Source: Kyrpidia spormannii (GTDB lineage: Bacteria > Bacillota > Bacilli > Kyrpidiales > Kyrpidiaceae). From it: a stretch of DNA of 64,000 bases. Positions within the stretch are counted from its first letter, which is position 1; each line of letters starts with the position of its first letter. Below, piece after piece: positions 44,286 to 53,194 of the stretch. Made by a program: the position numbers and the translations under genes. A model generated the notes under the pieces. It was not told the origin of the DNA and ran no database searches. It worked only from the letters and a program-made list of their open reading frames with translations. Location of the stretch: positions 2,604,001 through 2,668,000 of the forward strand of contig NZ_CP024955.1 in NCBI RefSeq assembly GCF_002804065.1, given 5' to 3'.

Positions 44286-46310
44286 CTATCCCTCGAGCAC
44301 TTCCCGCACCACTTCGCAGACCCGGTCAACAGTAAAGCCGAACTCCTGTTGCACTCGCGCTCCCGGAGCGCTGGCGCCAAAGTGATCGATCCCGATCGCC
44401 CGGCCCCGGTCGCCGACATATCGGTCCCAGCCCATGGGATGGGCCATCTCCACGGCAACCCGAGCCTTGATCGAGGGCGGAAGGACGGTGTCTCTGTATC
44501 CAGCGGGCTGACGTTCGAACAACTCCCGGCAGGGCATGCTCACCACCCGGACGGGGATCCCGTCGGCATCGAGCCGTTTTTTTGCATCCATCGCCAAACT
44601 CACCTCCGACCCTGTGGCGATAATGATCGCCTGAGGCCTCTCGGCATCGGCGAGAACATACCCGCCCCGGGCCACCCCCTCGGGAGCTAGACGCCCGGTC
44701 TCGGGCAGCACCGGCAACTTCTGCCGGGTCAGCACCAGGGCCGCCGGCCCCTCGGGCCGGGCCAATACATCCCGCCACGCGGCCACCGTCTCGTTGGCGT
44801 CCGCCGGCCGGTACACCCGCAGTCCGGGAATCAGCCGGAGGGCTGGGATGTGTTCGATGGGCTGATGGGTCGGCCCATCCTCTCCCACGGCGATGGAATC
44901 ATGGGTGAACACGTAGACCACCGGTTGCTCCATCAGCGCCGCCAATCGGATCGCCGGTCGCATGTAATCCGAAAACACCAGGAACGTGCCCCCGTATACC
45001 CGAAGACCTCCGTGCAGGGCCATCCCGTTGAGCGCTGCCCCCATGGCGTGCTCCCGCACCCCAAACCAGAGATTCCGCCCGTCGTACCGGCCGGGTTGAA
45101 AAGCCCCTTCCCCCTGAATCGCCGTTTCGTTAGACGACGCAAGATCCGCAGACCCTCCGAGGAAAAAGGGGATCTGGCCTGCCAAGGCTTGAATGGCCTT
45201 GCCCGAGGCCTGCCGGGTCGCCAGCGGCCCCTCTTCTGGCCGAAACACCGGAAGATCCCGATCCCAACCTTCGGGCAGATCCCCGGCCAGGGCCTTCTCG
45301 AACTCCCGGGCCAGTTCGGGATACGCCTTGCGGTACCCATCCAGTCTTTCCAGCCACCGCCGCTGGGCCGCCGCACCCTTCTCCTTCACCCTGGAAAAAT
45401 ACTCCCGGACTTCCCCAGGCACCCAGAATTGGGCGTCCTCAGGCCAGCCGTAGGCCCGTTTTGCCCCTGCAGCCTCCTGGGCTCCCAAGGGCGACCCGTG
45501 GGCTTTGGCCGAGCCCGCCTTCTCCGGACTGCCGTAGCCGATGGTGGTCTTCACCTCAATCAAACTGGGACGGCTGTCCTCCTCCCGGGCGGTCGCGATT
45601 GCCTGAGCCACCTGCACCAAATCATTCCCATCCTCCACCCGAAGGACCTGCCACCCATAGGCCGCAAAGCGTCCCCTCACATCTTCGGTGAAGGCGAAGC
45701 TCGTCTCCCCGTCCAGTGAGATGTCATTGGAGTCGTACAGGACGATCAATTTTCCGAGCTTGAGGTGTCCGGCCAAGGAGGCCGCCTCCGCCGACACCCC
45801 TTCCATGAGATCCCCGTCCCCACACAACACATAGGTGTAGTGGTCCACCACCTGATGCTCGGGACGGTTGAACCGCGCGGCCAAGAATCGTTCGGCCATG
45901 GCCATGCCCACCGCAGTGGCCAGACCCTGGCCCAAAGGGCCGGTGGTCACCTCCACCCCGGGAGTCACACCGTACTCCGGGTGTCCGGGAGTCCGACTGC
46001 CCCATTGTCGAAACTGCTTCAGATCCTCCAACGTGAGATCATATCCCGAAAGATGCAACAGGCTGTATAATAGCATCGATCCATGTCCGGCCGAAAGCAC
46101 GAATCGGTCCCGGTCGGGCCACCGGGGATCGTCCGGGTTGTGGCGCAGAAAACGCGTCCACAGCACAAAGGCCATCGGCGCAGCTCCCATGGGCATGCCG
46201 GGGTGACCGGAGTTCGCCCGCTCCACGGCGTCGATGGCCAGGGTGCGAATGGTGTTGACAGCCAATTGCTCAATTCCACTTGCGCTTCCTTCATTTCCTT
46301 TTGCGTTCAC
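44286..46310 (-). CDS. tkt: Transketolase
   Basis: The 674-residue enzyme has the thiamine-diphosphate motif [22 protein letters not shown] near residue 155, the N-terminal [17 protein letters not shown] and the C-terminal half with [19 protein letters not shown] and [18 protein letters not shown]. It moves two-carbon units between sugar phosphates in the pentose phosphate or Calvin pathway. The GTG at 46310 is selected because GGGAGG lies eight bases upstream; the frame is open for 65 codons more with no such site. Confidence 0.95.
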   Translation of the reverse strand: MNAKGNEGSASGIEQLAVNTIRTLAIDAVERANSGHPGMPMGAAPMAFVLWTRFLRHNPDDPRWPDRDRFVLSAGHGSMLLYSLLHLSGYDLTLEDLKQFRQWGSRTPGHPEYGVTPGVEVTTGPLGQGLATAVGMAMAERFLAARFNRPEHQVVDHYTYVLCGDGDLMEGVSAEAASLAGHLKLGKLIVLYDSNDISLDGETSFAFTEDVRGRFAAYGWQVLRVEDGNDLVQVAQAIATAREEDSRPSLIEVKTTIGYGSPEKAGSAKAHGSPLGAQEAAGAKRAYGWPEDAQFWVPGEVREYFSRVKEKGAAAQRRWLERLDGYRKAYPELAREFEKALAGDLPEGWDRDLPVFRPEEGPLATRQASGKAIQALAGQIPFFLGGSADLASSNETAIQGEGAFQPGRYDGRNLWFGVREHAMGAALNGMALHGGLRVYGGTFLVFSDYMRPAIRLAALMEQPVVYVFTHDSIAVGEDGPTHQPIEHIPALRLIPGLRVYRPADANETVAAWRDVLARPEGPAALVLTRQKLPVLPETGRLAPEGVARGGYVLADAERPQAIIIATGSEVSLAMDAKKRLDADGIPVRVVSMPCRELFERQPAGYRDTVLPPSIKARVAVEMAHPMGWDRYVGDRGRAIGIDHFGASAPGARVQQEFGFTVDRVCEVVREVLEG

Positions 46311-46343
46311 CGGCGGACCCTCCCGTTTAGCGTCTCTTGAAGC

Positions 46344-46352
46344 ATTGTACCA
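46344..46352 (-). promoter_or_regulatory. Extended -10 promoter of transketolase
   Basis: On the minus strand TGGTACAAT is an extended -10 element 34 bases before the transketolase start codon. No clear -35 hexamer is present. Confidence 0.45.
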
Positions 46353-46452
46353 CGACCCGGCCCGGGATACCCCGCAGATCCAAGCGGCCCGGTGGCGCCT
46401 GTGGACAACAACCGACAATTCGGTGAAGAGGGATGAAGATATCCCGCCGACA

Positions 46453-46470
46453 TGGTACGATGAGTATAAT
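46453..46470 (+). promoter_or_regulatory. Promoter region of the ccm cluster
   Basis: TGGTACGAT (46453-46461) is an extended -10 element, and a perfect TATAAT follows at 46465-46470, so two overlapping start points are possible. The -35 regions are poor. The ccmE start is 53 bases beyond the second element. Confidence 0.45.
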
Positions 46471-46523
46471 GTAATTCTTACGTTAAAAATCATCTTCCCG
46501 GCCAAGGCAAGGAGGTTTGCGAT

Positions 46524-46985
46524 ATGTCCACCCGCACCAAAGCCGTGGCGGCATTGATCGTGGTTCTTGCGGTCATCGGGGGCCTGATCTGGGTCGGGGT
46601 GACCCGGGCGGCCAGTTACTACCTGACCGTGGATGAAGCGGCGGCAAAAGGTCAGTCACTGATCGGCCGTTCTCTCAAAGTGAGCGGCAACATCGCACCG
46701 GACAGCGTCCAGTGGAATCCGGATACCCTCACCTTGGCGTTCCGCATTCAAGGCACAGATCCGAGCCATACCATGCCCGTTGTGTATCACGGCGTAAAGC
46801 CTTCGGATTTCTCCAACGGTTGGCCCGTGGTGGCCGAGGGCAAACTGGGCTCTGACGGAGTCCTCCACGCCGATCAACTGTTGGTGAAATGTCCGTCCAA
46901 ATATGAAGCGCAGCAGCCGGAACAGCCGGGGAGCACCCCTCCGGGATCCGCGGGGCAGCATCCGGCCGGCATCCCGGCGCAATGA
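46524..46985 (+). CDS. ccmE: Cytochrome c maturation protein CcmE, CxxxY variant
   Basis: A 153-residue haem chaperone: one N-terminal membrane anchor (residues 8-28), then the OB-fold with [26 protein letters not shown] and [22 protein letters not shown]. The haem-binding site is CPSKY (C123-Y127) where the classical family has HxxxY. CcmE takes haem from CcmC outside the membrane and hands it to CcmF for attachment to apocytochrome c. The CxxxY form is known from archaea and some sulfate reducers. A Pro/Gly-rich tail follows. It is the first gene of the ccm cluster. Confidence 0.9.
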   Translation: MSTRTKAVAALIVVLAVIGGLIWVGVTRAASYYLTVDEAAAKGQSLIGRSLKVSGNIAPDSVQWNPDTLTLAFRIQGTDPSHTMPVVYHGVKPSDFSNGWPVVAEGKLGSDGVLHADQLLVKCPSKYEAQQPEQPGSTPPGSAGQHPAGIPAQ

Positions 46986-47000
46986 AGGGCGGCTGCCTCA

Positions 47001-48989
47001 ATGGGTGAACTCGGTCGCTGGTCACTCCTTTTGTCCGCCGTCGTCTTATTGTACATGATCGCAGCCAGTGCCTATGGGGCCTGGAAGGGGAATCGACGCT
47101 GGATCATGAGCGGCCGCCGGGCTGCCGTGGCCGCAGCGGGACTGGCCAGCCTCGCTTCCCTGTCCCTCATCGGACTTTTGGTCACCGGAGACTTCCGTTA
47201 CGAGTACGTGGCCGACTACACCAGCCGGGATCTGGGGATTCTGTATCGGATTTCAGCCTTTTGGGGGGGGAATCAGGGGTCGCTCTTGTTGTGGCTCTGG
47301 GTGCTCACCCTTTACACCGTCGTGGTCACTTTTGCCCGTTCCGAAGGGCATGAGCATTTTCAGCCTTATGTAACGGCAACTCTCGGCGTCGTGTCCCTCT
47401 TTTTCAGCGTGGTGCTCAACACCGTCGCCAAGCCCTTTCAACTCCTGCCTTTCACCAGCGTCGACGGTGCCGGGCTCAATCCTTTGTTGCAAAACCCGGG
47501 CATGACGATCCACCCGCTCACCCTGTACTTGGGCTACATCGGCTTTTCGGTGCCCTTCGCCTACGGGATGGCCGCGGTGTTCACCGGCCGGGCCGACGCG
47601 GCTTGGCTGCGGGTCACGCGGCGCTGGAGTTTGGTGGCGTGGCTGTTCCTCAGTATGGGAATTCTGTACGGGGCCCGGTGGGCTTACGAGGTTCTCGGCT
47701 GGGGAGGCTATTGGAGTTGGGACCCGGTGGAAAATGCCTCGTTGCTCCCGTGGTTGACGGCCACGGCGTTCATCCACTCGAGCATCGTTCAAGAGCGCAA
47801 AGGCACGCTCAAAATCTGGAACGTCGCCCTGGTGATCCTCACCTTCACGTTGACGATTTTCGGGACGTTCCTGACCCGGAGCGGCATTTTCTGGTCGGTG
47901 CACGCCTTCTCCAACGGCCCGCTCGGCGCGGTATTTCTCACCTTCGTCGCCTTTGTACTCGTGGCGGCCTTTGGACTGTTGGCCTGGCGGTGGCCACTGC
48001 TAAAATCCACAGCTGCGCCCATTGCTCCGGTGTCGAAGGAAAGTAGTTTTGTGTTGAATAACGTCCTGTTTGTCTCCCTGACCTTCGCGGTGTTATGGGG
48101 CACCGTTTTCCCGGTGATCAGCCAAGGGTTGATCGGCCGGCAGATGGTGGTCGGGCCGCCCTTCTTCAACACCGTGGCCGCCCCGTTGGCGGTGGCTCTG
48201 GTGCTGTTGATGGGCATCGGCACCGTGGTGGCGTGGCGCCATTCGACGGTGCGCCGGGTGGCGGCGAGCCTGATGACGCCTTTTTTCCTGACCTTGCCCG
48301 CCCTGGCCGTCTTCATCGCCCTGGGGATTCGAGAAGGCGCGGTGCTCGCTGCTCTGGGGAGTATCGTATTTGTCGGCGCCATTACCCTCAGAGAGTTCAC
48401 CTCCGGGACCGCGGCGCGGATGAGGCTGACCGGCGAAAGCGCCCCGAGGGCGTTGGTGCGCCTGGTGGGGCAGCAGCGCCGGCGTTATGGAGGCTATCTC
48501 GTCCACCTGGCGGTTTTACTGATCGTGCTGGGCATCGTGGTTTCGGGCTCCTACAGTGAGCAGAAACAGGTGGTCATGAAGCCCGGGGATATGGTGACCA
48601 TCGGCCCGTACCAGCTCACACTCCTCGGATCGGCCACCCGGGACGAGCCGGGACGGGCGGTGGTCTACAGTCAACTCTTGGTGCAAAAAAGCGACCAATC
48701 CCTGGGTATCCTGCAACCCGAGGACTGGTATTTTCTAAACGGCTCCCAGCCCGCGCCCCAGGTGGCCATCCGCAGTACACCCATCGATGACCTGTACGTG
48801 GTCATGGCCGGGATGGACGCCACCCAGGGCAAGGTGCTCTTTGAAATTCATCGCAACCCCATGCTGAGTTGGATCTGGTACGGGGGATATCTCCTGGTCG
48901 CAGGAACGCTGATCAGTCTATGGCCGGCGAGGTCTGCGTTTCAGGAAGTGGGGCGGGTGGAGATGCCCGGAGTGGAGGTTCGGCCGTGA
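47001..48989 (+). CDS. ccmF: Cytochrome c haem lyase subunit CcmF
   Basis: The 662-residue polytopic protein has the haem-handling WWD motif WGGYWSWDPVENASLLPWL near residue 235, the early FWGGNQGSLLLWLW and the NPLLQNPGMTIHPLTLYLGY segment with conserved histidine. An extracytoplasmic C-terminal domain and a final helix follow. CcmF attaches haem to the CxxCH motif of c-type cytochromes. It follows ccmE by 15 bases; ccmH overlaps its stop. Confidence 0.95.
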   Translation: MGELGRWSLLLSAVVLLYMIAASAYGAWKGNRRWIMSGRRAAVAAAGLASLASLSLIGLLVTGDFRYEYVADYTSRDLGILYRISAFWGGNQGSLLLWLWVLTLYTVVVTFARSEGHEHFQPYVTATLGVVSLFFSVVLNTVAKPFQLLPFTSVDGAGLNPLLQNPGMTIHPLTLYLGYIGFSVPFAYGMAAVFTGRADAAWLRVTRRWSLVAWLFLSMGILYGARWAYEVLGWGGYWSWDPVENASLLPWLTATAFIHSSIVQERKGTLKIWNVALVILTFTLTIFGTFLTRSGIFWSVHAFSNGPLGAVFLTFVAFVLVAAFGLLAWRWPLLKSTAAPIAPVSKESSFVLNNVLFVSLTFAVLWGTVFPVISQGLIGRQMVVGPPFFNTVAAPLAVALVLLMGIGTVVAWRHSTVRRVAASLMTPFFLTLPALAVFIALGIREGAVLAALGSIVFVGAITLREFTSGTAARMRLTGESAPRALVRLVGQQRRRYGGYLVHLAVLLIVLGIVVSGSYSEQKQVVMKPGDMVTIGPYQLTLLGSATRDEPGRAVVYSQLLVQKSDQSLGILQPEDWYFLNGSQPAPQVAIRSTPIDDLYVVMAGMDATQGKVLFEIHRNPMLSWIWYGGYLLVAGTLISLWPARSAFQEVGRVEMPGVEVRP

Positions 48990-49390
48990 CCATGTTTCAG
49001 CGGCTGATCGCCATCACAGCTTTGCTTTCGACCCTGTTGCTGGTCACCCCCGTCTTGGCCGCGGGGCAGACGGTGACATGGCAAGACGTGCTCGATATCG
49101 CCTCCCAGTACCATCCGCCAGGCTGTCCCCCGAGCCTCACCGGGGCCACGTGCCAAGAAAGGCAGGCTTATGACCTCCGTATCGAGATTTTCCGCCTTCT
49201 TGAGCAGGGAAAGACCCCGGCCGAAATTCGGCAGATTCTCGTATCCGAATACGGAAACGACATTTTGGCCGCACCGCCCGCCCAAGGAGTGGGAGCCCTT
49301 GTGTGGGCAGTGCCCGCCGTTGTGATCATCTTGGGCCTCGGCATTTTCATTCTGATTGTACGCGGGCGCCGACCGCCCGTCGGGGGGTGA
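48986..49390 (+). CDS. CcmH-like protein with a C-x8-C motif
   Basis: This 134-residue protein has a signal peptide or anchor (residues 4-26), a helical domain and a C-terminal membrane helix (about 104-126). The helical part matches CcmH/CycL well: LRIEIFRLLEQGKTPAEI, LVSEYGNDILAAPP, then LVWAVP. The redox motif differs: where CcmH has LRCxxC, this has C47 and C56 separated by eight residues (GCPPSLTGATC). CcmH reduces apocytochrome cysteines before haem attachment. The GTG at 48986 overlaps the ccmF stop and has GGAGG at seven bases. Confidence 0.75.
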   Translation: MTMFQRLIAITALLSTLLLVTPVLAAGQTVTWQDVLDIASQYHPPGCPPSLTGATCQERQAYDLRIEIFRLLEQGKTPAEIRQILVSEYGNDILAAPPAQGVGALVWAVPAVVIILGLGIFILIVRGRRPPVGG

Positions 49391-49394
49391 TGAT

Positions 49395-49820
49395 GTGACG
49401 ATTCTCATTCCCGTCATCCTGATTGCAGCTGCACTGGCTCTCGTCGTATCACCCTTCCGCAAGCAGTCCCCGGAGGCAGGGGACAGTCGCCCTGGCGCCG
49501 ACGAAACGTTGGAACGCGAGGAAATGTTGCTCGCTGAACGTCTGGATTTGGAGTACGACTACCAGATGGGCAAATTGACCTACGAGGAATACCGCCGGTT
49601 GACAGATCTGTGGGAAGCGGATATTCGGAGACTCGGTGAAGATCACGGGAACACGGGGTTTCTCCGCCGGCTGGAGCAGGAGCTGCAGGAGCGAATACAG
49701 GCGCTGGATGCCCGGGAAGGGCGATCGCCAAGCCGGACGTCCGGGGGACAGGAGGGAAACGACGTTGATCGACCGATGGATTCCACCACTGCAAGGCCTC
49801 GTCACGCGAGGACGCCCTGA
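49395..49820 (+). CDS. CcmI-like membrane protein (short)
   Basis: A 141-residue protein with an N-terminal helix (residues 2-18) followed by a charged helical hairpin, EREEMLLAERLDLEYDYQMG then LTYEEYRRLTDLWEADI, as in the N-terminal part of CcmI. CcmI chaperones apocytochromes; the tetratricopeptide half is missing here. It follows ccmH by four bases with a GTG start and overlaps the next gene by 56 bases. Confidence 0.6.
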   Translation: MTILIPVILIAAALALVVSPFRKQSPEAGDSRPGADETLEREEMLLAERLDLEYDYQMGKLTYEEYRRLTDLWEADIRRLGEDHGNTGFLRRLEQELQERIQALDAREGRSPSRTSGGQEGNDVDRPMDSTTARPRHARTP

Positions 49821-50742
49821 CGAGCGGTCCGGGCGACGGCGTCAATTACGCCCGCTCCTCGGCGCGGCGACAATGTGGATCGCTGCAGCAGGGTTCCTCG
49901 GAGAGATCATCATCGCCGAGCCCCCCGTCCAAGCGGCCGACAGCCCGGTGCACATCCGAGCCGAAGAAGTGGTGGCCGTCCCTGTGGGCAACCAGTTGAA
50001 AGTGTTCGATTCCTTTACCCTCGATGCGTCGGCCGGAACCCCGGTCAACCTCCACCTTCCCCGGGGGCACAGCGACGTCCAGGTCGCCACGGACACGGCC
50101 ACGTCTTACACCAAGACCGCGGAAGGGGTCTCTTGGCCCCGGGGTCTGCCCCCGGGGGTTCAGTCCTTGGCGATCACGTATGCTCTGCCTTTTGACAACG
50201 GTAAAGGGGACATTGAATTTTCTCAGCCTTATAACGTGGATAACCTGTCGCTTCTCATTCCTCAGGGTCGGGCGGCGCTTATCGCCCAGGGACTTTACCC
50301 CGTCACCCAGGTGGTGGATTTGCAGGGGATGAAGTTTCGCCGCTTCACAAAACCGGATCTTCCTGCCGGTGTGCCTTGGACCGCCAGCATCCAGGCCATC
50401 CCCCAGGCCGGGGAAGTGGCTCCGGGCAGTATTGCGGTCCCGCCCGGGCTGCCGGTGATCGGAGCCGGATACAAGTACACCGAATTTAAAGCACTGATCA
50501 ATCTTTTGTTGGTGGCGTTTGTCGTCATTCTCGGGGTGATCGGACTGCGGCGAAGGCAGGAGCGCTTGGCCGGCCGCCTTTCGGAAATGCATAAACAACT
50601 GGTGGACCAATGGGCCAGTCTGGAAATCGACCGCAGACGCGGGGCGGTGCCCGAGGAGGAATACCGGCGCAGGAGGGGCAATCTTTTGCGTCGGCTGTTG
50701 GCCGTCGAGCGCCAGAAACGGAGTATGGGACACAGTGATTGA
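49765..50742 (+). CDS. Unknown exported membrane protein in the ccm cluster
   Basis: I do not recognise this 325-residue protein. After a basic start it has a hydrophobic segment (about residues 32-50) followed by QAADSP, a large extracytoplasmic beta-rich domain, a membrane helix (about 248-267) and a cytoplasmic C-terminal helical hairpin. The hairpin (LEIDRRRGAVPEEEYRRRRG) resembles the one in the preceding CcmI-like protein. The TTG at 49765 has GGAGGG at eight bases. Its place between ccmI-like and ccmA, with overlaps at both ends, argues for a job in cytochrome c maturation. Confidence 0.7.
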   Translation: MIDRWIPPLQGLVTRGRPDERSGRRRQLRPLLGAATMWIAAAGFLGEIIIAEPPVQAADSPVHIRAEEVVAVPVGNQLKVFDSFTLDASAGTPVNLHLPRGHSDVQVATDTATSYTKTAEGVSWPRGLPPGVQSLAITYALPFDNGKGDIEFSQPYNVDNLSLLIPQGRAALIAQGLYPVTQVVDLQGMKFRRFTKPDLPAGVPWTASIQAIPQAGEVAPGSIAVPPGLPVIGAGYKYTEFKALINLLLVAFVVILGVIGLRRRQERLAGRLSEMHKQLVDQWASLEIDRRRGAVPEEEYRRRRGNLLRRLLAVERQKRSMGHSD

Positions 50743-51394
50743 ACTTCGCCGGGCTTCGATCATTCGAAACGGCCGCATCCTTTTATATCCCGTCAACCTG
50801 ACCCTTGAATGCGGCGTTCTGGCGATGGTGACGGGGCCAAACGGCGCGGGCAAGACGACCCTCCTCCGGCTGATGGCGGGACTGTGGCGGCCCAGTGAAG
50901 GGGAGATCCTTTTCGACGGGCAGCGTCCTTCGGTCCAACACCGGGGACAGATCGGCCTGGTTCTGCAGGAATCGATGCTCTACGGAAGGCTCACCGTCCA
51001 GGAGAACCTCCGTTTTTTCGGAGGGCTGTACCGGGTGAGGGATCTTGACGATCGCATCCGGCAATTGGCGAAGGAACTCCATTTTGAACGGCGACTGGGC
51101 GATCCCGTATCTGTCTTATCAAAGGGCTACACCCAACGGGTGACCCTGGCCCGGGCCCTTCTCCCCAACCCCCGGCTGCTCCTTTTGGACGAGCCTTTTG
51201 ATGGCCTCGATCCGGGCGTACGGGGACTGGTCAAGGACGTACTGGCCCTCCGGGTGGCGGAAGGCACCACGGTGGTGGTGGTCACCCATGACCCGGAATT
51301 GATGCCGAACGCGGATATGCAGATTCTTGTCAACCGGGGGCGGGTGACCGTCGTTTCCTCCGAGACAAGGGCCTCGCGGGATCGAGCCCGGTGA
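50735..51394 (+). CDS. ccmA: Haem-export ABC transporter ATP-binding protein CcmA
   Basis: A 219-residue ABC ATPase with Walker A GPNGAGKTT (residues 34-42), signature LSKGYTQRVTLARAL and Walker B LLLLDEPFDGLDP. With CcmB and CcmC it releases haem-loaded CcmE. The signature reads SKGYTQ rather than SGGQ, common among CcmA. The GTG start overlaps the previous gene by eight bases. Confidence 0.85.
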   Translation: MIELRRASIIRNGRILLYPVNLTLECGVLAMVTGPNGAGKTTLLRLMAGLWRPSEGEILFDGQRPSVQHRGQIGLVLQESMLYGRLTVQENLRFFGGLYRVRDLDDRIRQLAKELHFERRLGDPVSVLSKGYTQRVTLARALLPNPRLLLLDEPFDGLDPGVRGLVKDVLALRVAEGTTVVVVTHDPELMPNADMQILVNRGRVTVVSSETRASRDRAR

Positions 51395-51521
51395 TCCGGG
51401 CCCTCAACCGGTGCTTGAGATGGGCGCACCGGGCGCGATCAGACGACCGTGCCGACCCGGGAACTCTTTTGGGTCTGTCCGATCGGCCTCAGGGAAATGG
51501 ATCGAAGGGGGCGGGACACCG

Positions 51522-52184
51522 TTGTGGACCGCAATTTGGGCCATAGTGAGAAAAGATGTCACTTTGGAATACCGACGAAGATGGCTGCTCGCCTCGGCGG
51601 TTCTGTTCGGATTTTTGTTCGTGGTGGTCCTGGGCATTGCCTATAACGGCAAGCCCTTGCCCACAGACGCCGCGGCGGGAGCACTTTGGATGGTCCTCCT
51701 GTTCTCCTGCGTCACCATCCTGCTGCGGACGAGCTCCTTCGAGGAAGAGCGCAAGGCTTGGTACGCCCTTCTCATGGCACCGGTGGACCGGAGTGCCATC
51801 TTTTATGGTAAGCTGGTGGCAAACATCTTGTTTCTCTTTTTGGTCGAGCTGGCGGTGACGCCATCCTTTTGGCTCATTTTGGGCGTGCCAGCTCCAAACT
51901 CCTGGGTCCCGCTGCTGGCGGGGCTTGTGGCGGGTGCCCTGGGTCTTGCGGCCGTGGGGACGTTTTTGCTTTTCCTCACATCCTCCAGCGAAGGACGGGA
52001 GATCTTGTTCCCGGTCTCCATGATCCCGCTCACCATCCCGCTCCTTTTAGCGGTCACTCGATTGACCGCCGGGGCGTGGGGCGGAGGCGGCGATTTGTTC
52101 GTGTGGTATGCGATCGCCGGGGGATACTTGGTTTTGTTCGGGCTTTTACCCTGGTTGTTATTCGAGCTCCTGGTGGAGGTGTGA
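51522..52184 (+). CDS. ccmB: Haem exporter membrane protein CcmB
   Basis: A 220-residue, six-helix protein starting with WAIVRKDVTLEYRRRWLL and containing RTSSFEEERKAWYALLMAPVDRSAIFYGKLVAN, the conserved cytoplasmic loop of CcmB. It is the membrane half of the CcmAB ATPase. The TTG at 51522 is preferred with AAGGGGG upstream. The 127-base gap after ccmA holds no gene that I can see. Confidence 0.85.
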   Translation: MWTAIWAIVRKDVTLEYRRRWLLASAVLFGFLFVVVLGIAYNGKPLPTDAAAGALWMVLLFSCVTILLRTSSFEEERKAWYALLMAPVDRSAIFYGKLVANILFLFLVELAVTPSFWLILGVPAPNSWVPLLAGLVAGALGLAAVGTFLLFLTSSSEGREILFPVSMIPLTIPLLLAVTRLTAGAWGGGGDLFVWYAIAGGYLVLFGLLPWLLFELLVEV

Positions 52185-52187
52185 CGG

Positions 52188-52916
52188 GTGCGGGATAAAG
52201 GGCTCACTGTTCTAACGGGAGTCGTTTTCATCGCCGGGCTGGCGGCGATTTATGCCGCGTTCATCTATGCGCCCCCGGAACGTTTCATGGGGGATTTGCA
52301 ACGATTGATGTATTTTCATATCGGCAGCGCCTGGGCAGCGATGCTCGCTTTTTTTATGGTATTCGTCTACGGCGTCGGGTATCTCTTCACCCGGCGGCCT
52401 TCTTTTGACCGATTGGCCTTGGCGTCGGCGGAAGTGGGAGTGTTTTTCACCACGTTGGTCCTCATCACCGGGCCGATTTGGGCGAGGCCGGTGTGGAACA
52501 CGTGGTGGACCTGGGATCCGCGGTTGACCACGACCCTCATCCTATGGTTTATCTACATTGCTTATTTGTTGCTCCGGAGCAGTATCGCCGATGACACGAG
52601 GCGTCGAGTGGTGGCGTCCATTTTCGGCATCATCGGCTTTTTGGACGTCCCCATTGTGCATTTTTCGGTGACTTGGTGGCGTTCGATCCATCCCAATGTC
52701 ATCACGGGTGGCACCATCAACATGGCCCCGGCGATGACCCAGGCTCTCATGGTGAACGGCATCGCTTTCGTCCTGCTCTACGTTCTTCTCACATGGCTCC
52801 GGGCCCGGCTCGAGGCCGCCCGGGAGGAAGTGGCCCGACTGCAGCACCGGGTGTATGAACGGGCGAGCGACAGAACTGTGGAAGGGCATGGGGGTTCTGG
52901 TGCGGACATCTCTTGA
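52188..52916 (+). CDS. ccmC: Haem-handling membrane protein CcmC
   Basis: The 242-residue protein has six helices, the WWD motif VWNTWWTWDPRLT near residue 105 and conserved haem-ligand histidines (MYFHIGSAW near 45; PIVHFSVTWWRSIHP near 155). CcmC loads haem onto CcmE outside the membrane. The GTG start is three bases past ccmB. It ends with a charged tail of about 45 residues. Confidence 0.93.
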   Translation: MRDKGLTVLTGVVFIAGLAAIYAAFIYAPPERFMGDLQRLMYFHIGSAWAAMLAFFMVFVYGVGYLFTRRPSFDRLALASAEVGVFFTTLVLITGPIWARPVWNTWWTWDPRLTTTLILWFIYIAYLLLRSSIADDTRRRVVASIFGIIGFLDVPIVHFSVTWWRSIHPNVITGGTINMAPAMTQALMVNGIAFVLLYVLLTWLRARLEAAREEVARLQHRVYERASDRTVEGHGGSGADIS

Positions 52917-53050
52917 GCTCGTCCCGTCTTGGCGCCATGGTCGCGACGTGGTGCCTCGGAGATGACGAAGGTATTCAAACCGCTCTGCCTGACCGCCACA
53001 CTTCGTCGGTGAGCCCGGAGTGAGGAGCTAGAGGAAAGGAGGAACAGTCC

Positions 53051-53194
53051 ATGTCCAACATGCAATTTCTGTTTCTGGGGACGGCAGTGGTGTGGATCGG
53101 AACGTTGCTTTATGTCCTTTCCTTGATGCGGCGCCAAAACCGCACCCTGCGAATGATTGAGCAACTGCAAAAGAGTCTGGAGGATGAAAGCTGA
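53051..53194 (+). CDS. CcmD-like small membrane protein
   Basis: A 47-residue protein, too short for most gene callers. One N-terminal helix (about residues 4-24) is followed by a basic, then amphipathic stretch (LMRRQNRTLRMIEQLQKSL). This size, topology and position after ccmC match CcmD, which binds CcmC and CcmE and helps release holo-CcmE. AAAGGAGG lies nine bases before the ATG. Its TGA overlaps the next ATG by one base. The 134-base gap before it contains a long inverted repeat (GACGAAG at 52964 with CTTCGTC at 53001). Confidence 0.75.
   Translation: MSNMQFLFLGTAVVWIGTLLYVLSLMRRQNRTLRMIEQLQKSLEDES

Noticed and set aside
52917-53050. Possible structured RNA or riboswitch before the ccmD-like gene
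   Set aside because: Only a seven-base inverted repeat with a 30-base loop is seen. No known riboswitch core matched, and there is no terminator or masked ribosome-binding site.
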